Assembly: GCF_916858655.1 (NCBI RefSeq)
Contig: NZ_CAKASL010000001.1
Location: 1,116,001 to 1,180,000, forward strand
DNA length: 64,000 bases
DNA from: Aeromicrobium sp. Leaf350
GTDB lineage: Bacteria; Actinomycetota; Actinomycetes; Propionibacteriales; Nocardioidaceae
Direction of reading: 5' to 3'
Part shown: positions 21,074 through 32,354 of the stretch, in pieces
Layout of the letters: each line of letters begins with the position of its first letter
How positions within the stretch are numbered: the first letter of the stretch is position 1
Made by a program: the position numbers and the translations under genes
Notes under the pieces: generated by a model
Databases searched by the model: none
What the model saw: the letters and a program-made list of their open reading frames with translations, nothing else
What the model was told of the DNA's origin: nothing

Positions 21074-22491
21074 GCACCGCACCGGGCTCGCACCGCGCGA
21101 GCGAATCCCAGACCCACGACGACCTGGTCACCCAGATCGCCGCCGCCCTGCCGGAGTGGCTGCCCACGCAACGGTGGTTCGGCGGCAAGGACCGCGCGAT
21201 CACGGCCGTGCGTCCGCTCGCCGCGACCGACCTGCCCGCCGGTGACGACGTGCTGCTCCTGCACCTCGTGGTCGAGGTCGAGCAGGGCGACCGCCGCGAG
21301 CCGTACCAGCTGCTGATCGGCCACCGCGACGACCAGGTGCCCGACGTGCCGGCGTCCGCCTCCATCCCCCTCGCCGACGGTCCGGCGGTCTACGAGGCGT
21401 CCGGCGACGCCGACCTGACGTGCCACCTGCTCGACCTCGTCGCCGGCAGCGCCACGGTCGACGGACTGCGCTTCGCGCCCGAGCCCGGCGCCGAGCTGGA
21501 GTCCGGCCTGCGGGGTCACCCGATCAGCACCGAGCAGAGCAACACCTCGATCGTCTACGGCGGCCAGTACATCCTCAAGCTGTTCCGGAAGCTGACCCCC
21601 GGGACCAACAAGGACCTCGTGCTGCACCGGGCCCTCCGCGAGGTGCAGTCCGAGCACATCGCCGACCCGCTCGGCTCGATCTCGGGCGAGCTCGGCGAGG
21701 AGTCCGTGACGTTCGGCATGCTGCAGCGCTTCATGCCCGACGCTGCCGACGGATGGGTCATGGCCACCACGAGCGTGCGCGACTACATGGCCGACCCGTC
21801 GGGCCTGCCGCCCGAGGACCTCGGTGGCGACTTCTCCGGCGAGGCCTACCGGCTCGGTCGGGCGGTGGCCGACGTGCACGCCGACCTGGCGCAGGCGCTC
21901 GGCACCCGCGAGGCCGACGCCGACGAGCTCGCCGAGACGGTCACCGCGATGGTCGACCGGCTCGAGCGGGTCGCGGCCGACGTGCCCGAGCTGGCCCAGC
22001 ACGTCGACGGCCTGGGCGCGGCCTTCCGCGCCGTCGCCGACGTGCCGCCGCCCGTCACGGCGCAGTCCGTGCACGGCGACCTCCACCTCGGCCAGGTGCT
22101 GCGCACGCTGCAGGGCTGGCTGCTCCTCGACTTCGAGGGCGAGCCCGCCGCGAGCGCCGCCGAGCGCTCGACGCTCCGCTCGCCGCTGCGCGACGTGGCC
22201 GGCATGCTGCGCTCGTTCGACTACGCGGCGCAGCAGCTGCTCGTCGGCCAGGGCGACGACGACCACGACCAGGCCGAGCGGGCCGACGCCTGGGCGCGGC
22301 ACAACCGGGCCGCCTTCTGCGACGGCTACGCCAAGGTCGCCGGGCGCGATCCCCGGGACGACGCCGTGCTGCTGCGGGCCTTCGAGCTCGACAAGGCCGT
22401 CTACGAGGTCGCCTACGAGCACGCGAACCGGCCGGACTGGCTGCTCGTGCCGCTGTCGTCGATCCGACGACTCATGACCGAGGGGAGCTGA
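21070..22491 (+). CDS. mak: maltokinase (Pep2/Mak)
   Basis: A 473-residue ATP-dependent maltokinase that produces maltose-1-phosphate, the GlgE donor. The N-terminal cap ends with [11 protein letters not shown] near residues 35-45, typical of this family. The aminoglycoside-phosphotransferase-like fold shows the catalytic loop [12 protein letters not shown] near residues 335-346 and the metal-binding LLLDFEGEP. It overlaps the treS stop. In some actinobacteria treS and the kinase are fused; here they are separate but translationally coupled. Confidence 0.93.
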
Positions 22492-22496
22492 TCACC

Positions 22497-24413
22497 GTGG
22501 CCGCACCAGTGACACCGACCGTGGGAGAGCTCGACCTCCACCTGTTCGCGGAGGGCCGCCACGAGCGCCTCTGGGAGGTGCTCGGCGCGCACGTGCGCGA
22601 CTCCACCGACGCAGGGGGAGGCACCTCGTTCGCCGTGTGGGCCCCGCACGCGCAGGCCGTGCAGGTCGTGGGCGGGTTCAACGGCTGGGACGGCGGCGGC
22701 CACGCGCTGCAAGCCGTCGGCGGGCCCGGCGTGTGGGAGATCTTCGTGCCCGGAGTCGGCGCCGGGGAGGCCTACAAGTTCCGCATCCAGGGGCCCGACG
22801 GCTCGTGGCACGAGAAGGCCGACCCGATGGCCTACGGCACCGAGGTGCCGCCCGCGACCGCGTCGATCGTGGTCGATCCGGCGCACCAGTGGCAGGACGC
22901 CGACTGGGTCGCGCGCCGCGACGCCACCACCTGGACCGACGCGCCGATGAGCATCTACGAGGTGCACCTCGGCTCGTGGAAGCAGGGGCTCGACTACCGC
23001 GAGCTCGCCGACGCCCTGGCCGACCACCTCGAGGCCACGGGCTTCACGCACGTCGAGCTGATGCCCGTCGCCGAGCACCCGTTCGGCGGCTCGTGGGGCT
23101 ACCAGGTCACGTCGTACTACGCGCCGACCTCGCGATTCGGCAGCCCCGACGACTTCCGCTGGTTCGTCGACCGGCTTCACCAGCGCGGCTTCGGCGTCAT
23201 CGTCGACTGGGTGCCCGCGCACTTCCCGAAGGACGAGTGGGCGCTGGCGCGCTTCGACGGCACGGCGCTGTACGAGCACCCCGACCCGCGCCGCGGCGAG
23301 CAGCCCGACTGGGGCACGTACGTGTTCGACTTCGGCCACCCGCAGGTGCGCAACTTCCTCGTCGCCAACGCGCTGTTCTGGCTCGAGGAGTTCCACCTCG
23401 ACGGGCTGCGCGTCGACGCGGTGGCCTCGATGCTCTACCTCGACTACTCCCGCAACGACGGCGAGTGGGTGCCGAACGAGCACGGCGGACGCGAGAACCT
23501 CGAGGCCGTGCAGCTGCTGCAGGAGCTCAACGCCACGGTCTACAAGCACCACCCCGGCGTGGTGATGGTGGCCGAGGAGTCGACCGCCTGGCCGGGCGTC
23601 AGCCGGCCCACCGAGGGCGGCGGGCTGGGCTTCGGCTTCAAGTGGAACATGGGCTGGATGCACGACACGCTCTCCTACCTGGGCAACGACCCCGTGCACC
23701 GCTCGTACCACCACGGCGAGATGACGTTCGCGATCGACTACGCGTTCACCGAGAACTTCGTGCTGCCGCTGTCGCACGACGAGGTCGTGCACGGCAAGGG
23801 CTCGCTGTGGGGCCGCATGCCCGGCGACGACTGGAACAAGGCCGCGGGCGTGCGTTCGCTGCTGGCGTTCATGTGGGCGCACCCGGGCAAGCAGATGCTC
23901 TTCATGGGCGGCGAGTTCGGGCAGGAGGGCGAGTGGGCCGAGTCGCGCTCGCTCGACTGGGACCAGGCCGCCGAGCCGCTGCACGCGGGCGTGCAGTCGC
24001 TGGTGTCGGACCTCAACGCGATCTATCGCGAGGCTCCGGCGCTCTACTCGGCCGACACGGTGCCCGAGGGCTTCGCGTGGATCGACGCCTCCGACACCGC
24101 GGGCAACGTGGTGCTGTTCCAGCGGATCGGTCGCGACGGGTCACGGCTGGCGTGTCTGGCCAACTTCTCCGGCAGCCCGCACCACGACTACCGCGTCGGC
24201 CTGCCGCTCGCGGGTCCCTGGCGCGAGGTGCTCAACACCGACGCCGAGGTGTACGGCGGCTCCGGCGTGGGCAACATGGGGCTCGTCGAGGCCGAGGGCA
24301 CGCCGTGGCACGGCCAGCCGGCGTCCGCGCTGGTGCAGCTGCCGCCGGCCGGCGTCCTGTGGCTCGTGCCGGACGAGGTCGACCCCACCGCCGGCAAGCG
24401 CCGCGCCACCTGA
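22497..24413 (+). CDS. glgB: 1,4-alpha-glucan branching enzyme
   Basis: A 638-residue GH13_9 branching enzyme. CBM48 lies near residues 35-125 ([20 protein letters not shown]), followed by the barrel with nucleophile D307 in [15 protein letters not shown], acid E360 in [11 protein letters not shown] and D428 in [13 protein letters not shown]. It lacks the extra N-terminal N1 domain of long GlgB forms. GTG 22497 is chosen because GAGGGGAG stands just ahead and the frame then begins [12 protein letters not shown]. It is the last gene of the glgE-treS-mak-glgB operon and branches the linear GlgE product. Confidence 0.94.
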   Translation: MAAPVTPTVGELDLHLFAEGRHERLWEVLGAHVRDSTDAGGGTSFAVWAPHAQAVQVVGGFNGWDGGGHALQAVGGPGVWEIFVPGVGAGEAYKFRIQGPDGSWHEKADPMAYGTEVPPATASIVVDPAHQWQDADWVARRDATTWTDAPMSIYEVHLGSWKQGLDYRELADALADHLEATGFTHVELMPVAEHPFGGSWGYQVTSYYAPTSRFGSPDDFRWFVDRLHQRGFGVIVDWVPAHFPKDEWALARFDGTALYEHPDPRRGEQPDWGTYVFDFGHPQVRNFLVANALFWLEEFHLDGLRVDAVASMLYLDYSRNDGEWVPNEHGGRENLEAVQLLQELNATVYKHHPGVVMVAEESTAWPGVSRPTEGGGLGFGFKWNMGWMHDTLSYLGNDPVHRSYHHGEMTFAIDYAFTENFVLPLSHDEVVHGKGSLWGRMPGDDWNKAAGVRSLLAFMWAHPGKQMLFMGGEFGQEGEWAESRSLDWDQAAEPLHAGVQSLVSDLNAIYREAPALYSADTVPEGFAWIDASDTAGNVVLFQRIGRDGSRLACLANFSGSPHHDYRVGLPLAGPWREVLNTDAEVYGGSGVGNMGLVEAEGTPWHGQPASALVQLPPAGVLWLVPDEVDPTAGKRRAT

Positions 24414-24428
24414 CCCGGCGCCCCGGGC

Positions 24429-24434
24429 TAGCCT
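24429..24434 (+). promoter_or_regulatory. -10 element, leaderless start
   Basis: TAGCCT stands six bases before ATG 24441, with no ribosome-binding site. Confidence 0.45.
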
Positions 24435-24440
24435 CGGGGC

Positions 24441-25259
24441 ATGAGCCATGCACTGCTGATCGGGGCCGGTGACCTGGGGTCCGACGTGGGGCTGCGGCTC
24501 GCGACGCTGGGGCACGAGGTCACGGCCGTGCGGCGCCGAGGTGACCTGGTGTCCGCGCCGATGCGCGGGATCTCCGCCGACCTGACCCGGGAGGCACCAG
24601 ACCTCGCGGGCCTCGCCGTCGACCTGCTGGTCGTGGCCCTGACCGCTCGGCCCCGTTCGGAGGAGGCGTACCGGGCGACCTACGTCGACGGCATGACGCG
24701 GGCGCTGGACGCTCTGACCGCGACGGGGCAGGTGCCCGTGCGTTCCGTGCTCGTGTCGTCGACCGGCGTGTACGGCGACGCGGGGCCGGAGACCGTGCTC
24801 GACGAGGACTCCCCGGCCGTCCCCGGCGACGCCCCGGCACGCGTGCTGCTCGAGGCCGAGCAGACGTTCCACGAACGCCTACCGTCCGGCACCGTGCTGC
24901 GCCTCTCGGGCCTCTACCGCGGCGAGGGCGGACGTCTCGTCGACCAGGTGCGTAACGGGACCTTCGACGACCCGCACCGGTGGACGAACCGCATCCACCG
25001 CGACGACGCCGCGGCGGCCGTCGTGCACCTGCTGACCCGCGCCGAGCAGCCCGGACCGCTGTACGTGGGCACCGACGACGAGCCGTCCCTCATGGGCGAC
25101 GTCGCGGCGCACGTGGCTCGCCAGCTCGACCTGCCCGCGCCGCCGGCCGCCGAGGCGGCTCGAGGTCACGGCAAGCGACTCTCGAACGCCCGCCTCCGCG
25201 CGAGCGGCTGGCGACCGGTGCACCCGACCTACCGCGAGGGCTACGTCCTCCACCCCTGA
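24441..25259 (+). CDS. NAD(P)-binding SDR/epimerase-like protein
   Basis: A 272-residue Rossmann protein resembling atypical SDRs such as YeeZ. The dinucleotide site is GAGDLGSDVG at residues 8-17. VLVSSTGVYGDAG gives an S-x-x-x-Y-like region, and LRLSGLYRG and NRIHRDDAAAAVVHLL are typical of nucleotide-sugar epimerase relatives. No YxxxK catalytic pair is visible, so catalytic activity is uncertain. It is a single gene with a leaderless-type start after glgB, convergent with the aldo/keto reductase operon. Confidence 0.8.
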   Translation: MSHALLIGAGDLGSDVGLRLATLGHEVTAVRRRGDLVSAPMRGISADLTREAPDLAGLAVDLLVVALTARPRSEEAYRATYVDGMTRALDALTATGQVPVRSVLVSSTGVYGDAGPETVLDEDSPAVPGDAPARVLLEAEQTFHERLPSGTVLRLSGLYRGEGGRLVDQVRNGTFDDPHRWTNRIHRDDAAAAVVHLLTRAEQPGPLYVGTDDEPSLMGDVAAHVARQLDLPAPPAAEAARGHGKRLSNARLRASGWRPVHPTYREGYVLHP

Positions 25260-25282
25260 CCCGCCGGCGGGCGGGGGCGGGG

Positions 25283-27173
<1,891 letters not shown>

Positions 27174-27204
27174 GGCTTCAGCCTTTCTCGGGGGTGGTGA
27201 CGGG

Positions 27205-28245
27205 TCAGGGGGTGACGAGGACCTTGAGGGCCTCGCGGTCCTGCATCGCGGTGTAGCCGGCGGGGACGTCGTCGAGGCCGATCGTGCGGTCGAAGACCTT
27301 GCCGGGCTCGATCGTGCTGTCCAGGACGAGCGGGATGGCGTCCTCGATGTAGGCGCGGACCGGGGCGGGGCCGCCGGTCAGGGTGACGTTCTTGCCGAAG
27401 AGCGACCCGAAGCCGACGGGCGCGGCCTCGTACTGCGGGACGCCGACGCGGCTGATGGTGCCGCCGGGGCGGACGATGCCGTAGGCCTGCTCGTAGGCGG
27501 GCATGTGGCCGACGGCCTCGAGGACGACGTGACTGCCCTCGCCGCCGGTCAGGTCCATGACCTTCGCGATGCCCTCCTCGCCACGCTCGGCGACGACGTC
27601 GGTGGCGCCGAACTCGCGGCCGAGGTCGGTACGGCTCTGGTGGCGCCCCATGAGGATGATCTGCTCGGCGCCCATCTGCTTCGCGGCGAGCACCGCGGAC
27701 AGGCCGACCGCGCCGTCGCCGATGACGGTGACGACCTTGCCCGGGGCGACGCGGCCCGTGAAGGCGGCGTGGTGGCCGGTCAGGTAGACGTCGGACATCG
27801 TCAGGAGGCTCGGCAGGAGGTCCGAGGACTCCTCGACACCGGGCACGACGACGAGGCTGCCGTCGGCCTGCGGAACGCGCACGGCCTCGGCCTGGCCGCC
27901 GCCGACGCCGCCGTTGCCGTAGAAGCCGCCGTGAACGCACGAGGTGTGCACGCCCTCGCGGCAGAACACGCAGGTGTTGTCCTGGAACGCGAACGGCGCG
28001 ATGACGAGGTCGCCCTTGCGCAGGGTCGAGACGTCGCTGCCGAGCTCCTCGACGATGCCAAGGAACTCGTGGCCCATCGGCGCACCCGTGCTGGAGTGCT
28101 CCATCGAGGCGTAGGGGTGCAGGTCGGACCCGCAGATGCAGGAACGGGTGACGCGCACGATCGCGTCGGTGGGGTTCTGGAGGGTCGGGTCGGGGACGGT
28201 CTCGACGCGGACGTCGCCGGCGCCGTACATGAAGGTGGCTCGCAT
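27205..28245 (-). CDS. zinc-dependent alcohol dehydrogenase family protein
   Basis: A 346-residue MDR-family dehydrogenase. The catalytic zinc site includes Cys in SCICGSD and the GHEFLGIVEELG segment; the cofactor fold has VTVIGDGAVGLSAVLAAKQMG. The structural zinc lobe reads DNTCVFCREGVHTSC, where an Asp stands at the place of the usual first Cys, so that zinc may be bound by three Cys plus Asp or be absent. ATG 28245 (MRATFMYG) is preferred to ATG 28254. It is first in the ADH-AKR-AKR operon, divergent from an XRE regulator. Confidence 0.88.
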   Translation of the reverse strand: MRATFMYGAGDVRVETVPDPTLQNPTDAIVRVTRSCICGSDLHPYASMEHSSTGAPMGHEFLGIVEELGSDVSTLRKGDLVIAPFAFQDNTCVFCREGVHTSCVHGGFYGNGGVGGGQAEAVRVPQADGSLVVVPGVEESSDLLPSLLTMSDVYLTGHHAAFTGRVAPGKVVTVIGDGAVGLSAVLAAKQMGAEQIILMGRHQSRTDLGREFGATDVVAERGEEGIAKVMDLTGGEGSHVVLEAVGHMPAYEQAYGIVRPGGTISRVGVPQYEAAPVGFGSLFGKNVTLTGGPAPVRAYIEDAIPLVLDSTIEPGKVFDRTIGLDDVPAGYTAMQDREALKVLVTP

Positions 28246-28334
28246 GATCCCCATCAGACACCGATGTCAGCGCCCGTGGCAGTGTCCATCGTTCCGGGTA
28301 CTGGCAGGACCTCCCACCCCGCCCGCAACCGGCC

Positions 28335-28340
28335 TACCGT
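28335..28340 (+). promoter_or_regulatory. -10 element, leaderless start
   Basis: TACCGT stands six bases before ATG 28347. In the same divergent gap, TGGCAGT (28277-28283) and ACTGGCA (28300-28306) form a dyad with one mismatch that may be the operator. Confidence 0.4.
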
Positions 28341-28346
28341 GGGGTC

Positions 28347-29225
28347 ATGACGTCCATCGACCTGCGAGCCGAGATCCGGGAGTTCCTGAGCTCCCGACGC
28401 GCCCGCATCCGCCCCGAGGACGCCGGGCTGCCCGCCTACGGCGGCAACCGGCGGGTCAAGGGTCTGCGCCGCGAGGAGGTCGCGATGCTCGCCGGGGTGT
28501 CGGTCGACTACTACGTGCGCATGGAGCGTGGGAGCCTGGCCGGCGCCTCCGAGAGCGTGCTCGACGCACTTGCGAGTGCCCTGCAGCTGGACGACGCCGA
28601 GCGCGACCACCTCAACGCGCTGGCTCGCGAGTCCGGCAGCACGCCGGCCCGTCGCCGGAGGGCCCCGACCGCCTCGATCCGACCAGGCCTTCAGCAGGTC
28701 ATCGACGCGATCGGCGACGCCCCCGCCTGGATCCGCAACGGGCGCCACGACATCCTCGCGATGAACCCCCTGGCCGCGGCCCTGTACGCACCCGTGCTCG
28801 CGGATCCCCGCCGCCCGGCGAACACGACCCGCTTCGTCTACCTCCAGCCCGAGGCCGCCCGCGAGATGTTCGTCGACTACGACCAGATCGCCAAGGACGC
28901 CGCGTCGATGCTGCGGCTCGAGGCCGGACGCCACCCGCACGACAAGGCGCTGATCGAGCTCGTGGGCGAGCTGTCGACACAGAGCGAGCTCTTCCGGCAG
29001 CGCTGGGCGTCGCAGGACGTCCGCTACCACCGCAGCGGCCGCAAGCGCCTGCGTCACCCGGCGGTCGGCCAGCTCGACCTGGACTACGAGGCGTTCGAGA
29101 TGCCCGGCGAGCCGGGTCTCCACCTGAACGTCTACACCGCCCCGGTCGGGTCCCCCGCGCACGACGGACTGCGGCTCCTCGGCTCGCTCGTCGCGAGCGA
29201 CCAGGTCGCGGCCCCCCAGGCGTGA
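28347..29225 (+). CDS. XRE-family regulator with MmyB-like sensor domain
   Basis: A 292-residue regulator. The N-terminal helix-turn-helix (residues about 10-75) includes [28 protein letters not shown], the standard signature of the MmyB/'PYP-like' XRE group. The C-terminal ligand domain has AWIRNGRHDILAMNPLAAALY and later LRHPAVGQLDLDYEAFEMPG. Members near reductase genes are usually repressors of them, so control of the divergent ADH-AKR-AKR operon is likely. Its stop overlaps the following DUF998 gene (GTGA). A paralogue sits at 32355. Confidence 0.88.
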   Translation: MTSIDLRAEIREFLSSRRARIRPEDAGLPAYGGNRRVKGLRREEVAMLAGVSVDYYVRMERGSLAGASESVLDALASALQLDDAERDHLNALARESGSTPARRRRAPTASIRPGLQQVIDAIGDAPAWIRNGRHDILAMNPLAAALYAPVLADPRRPANTTRFVYLQPEAAREMFVDYDQIAKDAASMLRLEAGRHPHDKALIELVGELSTQSELFRQRWASQDVRYHRSGRKRLRHPAVGQLDLDYEAFEMPGEPGLHLNVYTAPVGSPAHDGLRLLGSLVASDQVAAPQA

Positions 29226-29878
29226 GCACCTCGCGACCCCTGCCCGTCGCCGCAGCCTGGTGCTGGATCGCGGCCGGCCTCGTCTACCTCGGCACCGAGG
29301 CGGTCTCGGCGGTGGCGTTCCCCGGCTACTCGTACGCGACGAACTACATCAGCGACCTCGGCATCCCCGAGGTCGGCACGTCCGGCGGCCGACCGATCGA
29401 CTCGCCGCTGGCCTGGGTCATGAACACGGGCTTCGTGCTGCACGGGCTGCTGTTCGCGGCGGCCGGCGTGCTGGTCGCTGCGAAGCGTGGAACGACGGTG
29501 TGGCGCCTCGTCGCCCTGCTCGCCGTCGTCCACGGGGTCGGGAACGTGCTGGTCGGCGTGGTCCACAGCGGCGACGGCCCGCTGCACGGCATCGGGGCCG
29601 CGATGGCGATCGTGGGCGGCGACCTCGCCGCGATCACCGCCGGCCTGGCCGTGCGCGCCAAGACGTCGCGACGACTCGGCGCGGCGTTCGTCGCCCTCGG
29701 CGTCGTGGGGATCGTCAGCGTCGTCGCCCTCGTGCTCGACAGCGGGTCGAGCAGCGTCGACCTCCTGCCCGACGGGGTGTGGGAGCGGCTCGCCGTCTAC
29801 ACGATCACCGCCTTCGAGCTCACCCTCGGCGCGACGATCCTCGCGCGGCGGCGGCGCAGCGCTCCGCGAGCGTCCTGA
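29222..29878 (+). CDS. DUF998-like membrane protein
   Basis: A 218-residue protein with about six membrane helices. The N-terminal part YSYATNYISDLGIPEVG is the DUF998 hallmark (S-D-L-G after a short periplasmic loop), and VHGVGNVLVGVVHSGDGPLH is the second conserved stretch. No activity is known for the family. GTG 29222 overlaps the XRE gene stop, so it is co-expressed. The last 59 bases overlap the end of the convergent WYL regulator gene. Confidence 0.82.
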   Translation: MSTSRPLPVAAAWCWIAAGLVYLGTEAVSAVAFPGYSYATNYISDLGIPEVGTSGGRPIDSPLAWVMNTGFVLHGLLFAAAGVLVAAKRGTTVWRLVALLAVVHGVGNVLVGVVHSGDGPLHGIGAAMAIVGGDLAAITAGLAVRAKTSRRLGAAFVALGVVGIVSVVALVLDSGSSSVDLLPDGVWERLAVYTITAFELTLGATILARRRRSAPRAS

Positions 29879-30785
29879 AGGCCTCCGACAGCTCGGGCGG
29901 GCCGACGACCTCGACCGGGGCGTCGAACCGCAGCAGGGAGGCAGCGAGCCCGGTCCACGACCACGATCCCGTCACGACGCGGGTGCGCCCGTCGCCGAGG
30001 TCCTCGACCGTGCCGTCGCCGACGTAGGGGACGACGTCAGCCGCCGGCAGGTCGAGCACCACCTCGCCCTGGTACGGCCACGCCGTCGATCCCGTGGCGC
30101 CGCGGAACCGGGCGACGAGGAACGACGTGACGTCGCCCTCCGGGAGGTCGCGCGGCGCGAACCGGGGTCCGTTCGGGATGCGCAGCGCGAGGCGATCGGC
30201 CCTGAACGTGCGCCAGTCCTCGCGGTCGAGGTCCCACGCGACGAGGTACCAGCGTCCCTGCCACGTGGCGAGGTGGTGCGGCTCGGCCCGGCGCACGGCG
30301 TCCGCTCCGTCGTACGTGAAGCGCAGCACCTCCCGCGCGTGGACGGCGCCCCCGAGCGCGACGAGCACCGCGCTGTCCACCTCCGCCTGCCTGCCCGGCG
30401 CGCGGACGGCGACGAGCGGCAGCGCGTCCAGCCGGTGGCGGATCCGCGACGGCATGACCTGTCGCATCGTGGTCAGCGCCCGGAGCGCTCCCTCCTCGAC
30501 CCCGGTCCCGGCCGTCGCGGCGAGCTGGAGCGCGACGGCCAGGGCGACCGCCTGCTCGTCGTCGAAGAGCAGCGGCGGAAGATCGGCGCCGGCCTCGAGC
30601 CGATAGCCGCCGTCGGGTCCCTTGACGGCCTCGATCCGGTAGCCGAGCTCGCGCAGGCGGTCGACGTCGCGGCGGACCGTGCGTCCGCTGACCTCGAGCC
30701 GCTCGGCCAGGACGCCGCCCGGCCAGTCGCGCCGCGTCTGCAGCAGCGACAGCATCGCGAGAAGGCGAGAGGACGTCGTGGACAT
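29820..30785 (-). CDS. WYL-domain transcriptional regulator
   Basis: A 321-residue regulator. A DeoR/HTH_11 domain (LLAMLSLLQTRRDWPGGVLAERLEVSGRTVRRD; residues about 8-45) is followed by a WYL domain, here with LATWQGRWYLVAWDLDREDWRTFRADR, and a C-terminal WCX region. Such proteins sense small ligands or nucleic acid. ATG 30785 gives MSTTSSRLLAML; ATG 30803 is possible but adds six residues and would start right at the operator edge. Divergent from a DUF1761 gene with a perfect 23-base dyad between; likely autoregulated. Confidence 0.87.
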   Translation of the reverse strand: MSTTSSRLLAMLSLLQTRRDWPGGVLAERLEVSGRTVRRDVDRLRELGYRIEAVKGPDGGYRLEAGADLPPLLFDDEQAVALAVALQLAATAGTGVEEGALRALTTMRQVMPSRIRHRLDALPLVAVRAPGRQAEVDSAVLVALGGAVHAREVLRFTYDGADAVRRAEPHHLATWQGRWYLVAWDLDREDWRTFRADRLALRIPNGPRFAPRDLPEGDVTSFLVARFRGATGSTAWPYQGEVVLDLPAADVVPYVGDGTVEDLGDGRTRVVTGSWSWTGLAASLLRFDAPVEVVGPPELSEAFRTLAERCAAAARGSSRRG

Positions 30786-30804
30786 GGCTCCATCATGCGC
30801 CACG

Positions 30805-30827
30805 TAGAGGACACATCCTGTCCTCTA
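30805..30827. promoter_or_regulatory. operator between WYL regulator and DUF1761 gene
   Basis: TAGAGGACA and TGTCCTCTA are perfect 9-base arms around CATCC. The dyad lies 20 bases upstream of the regulator ATG and about 60 bases upstream of the DUF1761 gene. Confidence 0.65.
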
Positions 30828-30888
30828 TGACTGCGAGCGTGGGTCCACCGGCGACCACGAGGGTCGCCGACCCGAGAAGAGGAACCCC

Positions 30889-31302
30889 ATGTTCGACGTG
30901 CTCTCCGACCTCAGCTGGCTGGGCTTCGCCCTGGCCACCCTCGCCTCCATCGCGCTGGCCGGCCTGTGGTTCCCGGTCCTCATCGCCAAGCCCTACGTCG
31001 TGGCCCTGGGCCGCGAGGAGGCTCCTGCCCCCGCGAGCAACCTCGTGACGAACCTCGGCCCGATCGTGTGCCTCGTCGTCGTGACGTTCACCAGTGCGGT
31101 GCTGCTCGAGGCGCTCCAGGTGACTTCGACCGGCGACGCCGTCCTGTTCGGACTGATCGTCGGCGTGGGCTACCTGTCCGCCATGACCTTCCAGATCGCG
31201 ATCAACCCCAACTTCCCGAGGCCCCTCTTCTACGGCGTGCTGAACGCCCCGTTCTTCGTGCTCTCGAGCGTGGTCAGCGCGGTGATCATCACGCGAACCT
31301 GA
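30889..31302 (+). CDS. DUF1761 family membrane protein
   Basis: A 137-residue protein with four predicted membrane helices: about residues 10-32, 52-72, 82-105 and 112-135. [14 protein letters not shown] and [21 protein letters not shown] fit the DUF1761 pattern. The family has no known function. A GAAGAGGAA ribosome-binding site precedes ATG 30889. It is probably the regulated target of the divergent WYL protein. Its last 14 bases overlap the convergent SDR gene. Confidence 0.78.
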   Translation: MFDVLSDLSWLGFALATLASIALAGLWFPVLIAKPYVVALGREEAPAPASNLVTNLGPIVCLVVVTFTSAVLLEALQVTSTGDAVLFGLIVGVGYLSAMTFQIAINPNFPRPLFYGVLNAPFFVLSSVVSAVIITRT

Positions 31303-32224
31303 CGCCGGTCATCTCCTCCGAGAGCGTCCACAGACGGGCGGCGTCGGCGGTGCTCCGCATCGGCTTCCAGAGCGTCTGCTCGCCGGGCGGGCCGCCGATG
31401 CCGCCGATCCCCTGCGGGCCGTAGAACCCGCCGTCCTTCGCCTCGGTCGACGTGGCCGCCATCAGGGCCGGGAGCTTCGCGCTCTCCATCGTGCCGGCGA
31501 CGATGCCGTGCTCGGACATCCAGCGGATCATCTTCACCGCGCGCGTGTCCTCGGAGCGCCCCATCTCGGGACGTGCCGCGAGCAGGCTGGTCGGGGCCAC
31601 GCCGGGGTGCGAGACGTTGCTCGTGATCCCCCAGCCGGCCGCGGCGCTGCGCCGGCTGAGCTCGAGACCGAAGAGGGCGACCGCCAGCTTCGACTGGCCG
31701 TAGGCGTTGGCGCCGTAGGAGCGCTCCCAGCTCACGTCGTCCCAGTTGATGCTCGCTCGCTTTGCGGCGACGCTCGACTGCGAGACCACCCGGGCCCGAC
31801 CCTCCCGCAGCAGCGGGAGGAGACGACCGGTCAGGGCGACGTGGCCGAGGTGGTTCGTGCCCATCTGCAGCTCGAAGCCGTCGGCGGTCTCTTGCCGCTC
31901 CGGCGGCGTCATGACGCCGGCGTTGTTGATCAGCAGGTGGATCGGAGCACCCTCGGCGAGCAGCCCGTCGGCCAGCTTCTCGACCGACGCGAGGGAGGAG
32001 AGGTCGAGGTCGGCGAGGACCACCGCCGCATCGCGGTGCGCCGCGCGGATGTGGGCAGCTGCCGCCTCACCCTTGCCGCGGTTGCGCACGGGCAGCACCA
32101 CCTCGGCACCGGCCGCCGCGACGCGCGTCGCGATGCCGAGGCCGATGCCGTCACTGCCTCCCGTGACCACTGCGCGGCGCCCGGTCAGGTCGGGCACGTC
32201 GATGTCGAACGTCTTGCGGGGCAT
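31289..32224 (-). CDS. short-chain dehydrogenase/reductase (retinol dehydrogenase-like)
   Basis: A 311-residue classical SDR. The cofactor motif TGGSDGIG is at residues 21-28, LLINNAG near residue 96, and the catalytic Y-x-x-x-K is in [10 protein letters not shown] near residue 180, with an upstream Ser in [10 protein letters not shown]. The long form with ENxW-like C-terminus resembles retinol/WW-domain oxidoreductase-like SDRs. AGGAG precedes ATG 32224. It is divergent from an XRE regulator with a nested dyad between them, so it is probably induced through that regulator. Confidence 0.87.
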   Translation of the reverse strand: MPRKTFDIDVPDLTGRRAVVTGGSDGIGLGIATRVAAAGAEVVLPVRNRGKGEAAAAHIRAAHRDAAVVLADLDLSSLASVEKLADGLLAEGAPIHLLINNAGVMTPPERQETADGFELQMGTNHLGHVALTGRLLPLLREGRARVVSQSSVAAKRASINWDDVSWERSYGANAYGQSKLAVALFGLELSRRSAAAGWGITSNVSHPGVAPTSLLAARPEMGRSEDTRAVKMIRWMSEHGIVAGTMESAKLPALMAATSTEAKDGGFYGPQGIGGIGGPPGEQTLWKPMRSTADAARLWTLSEEMTGVRFA

Positions 32225-32238
32225 GGGACCACTCCTGC

Positions 32239-32279
32239 GTCTCGTCGTCCGGCACCCGTCCGGTGCCGTGCAACGAGAC
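32239..32279. promoter_or_regulatory. nested dyad between SDR and XRE regulator genes
   Basis: Outer arms GTCTCGT (32239-32245) and ACGAGAC (32273-32279) enclose inner arms CGGCACC (32250-32256) and GGTGCCG (32262-32268), all perfect. It lies 15-55 bases upstream of the SDR start and is a good operator candidate; as RNA it would form a long SDR leader hairpin. Confidence 0.55.
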
Positions 32280-32354
32280 TCGCGCAGCGCCGAGAAGTTA
32301 TCCACGGCCTGACGATCCGTGGCTGGGCGGGACGATCTGCGGAACCATGGACGC

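Noticed and set aside
25260..25271. CCCGCCGGCGGG palindrome between convergent genes
   Set aside because: A 12-base GC palindrome is expected by chance in such DNA and has no loop or T-run to act as a terminator.
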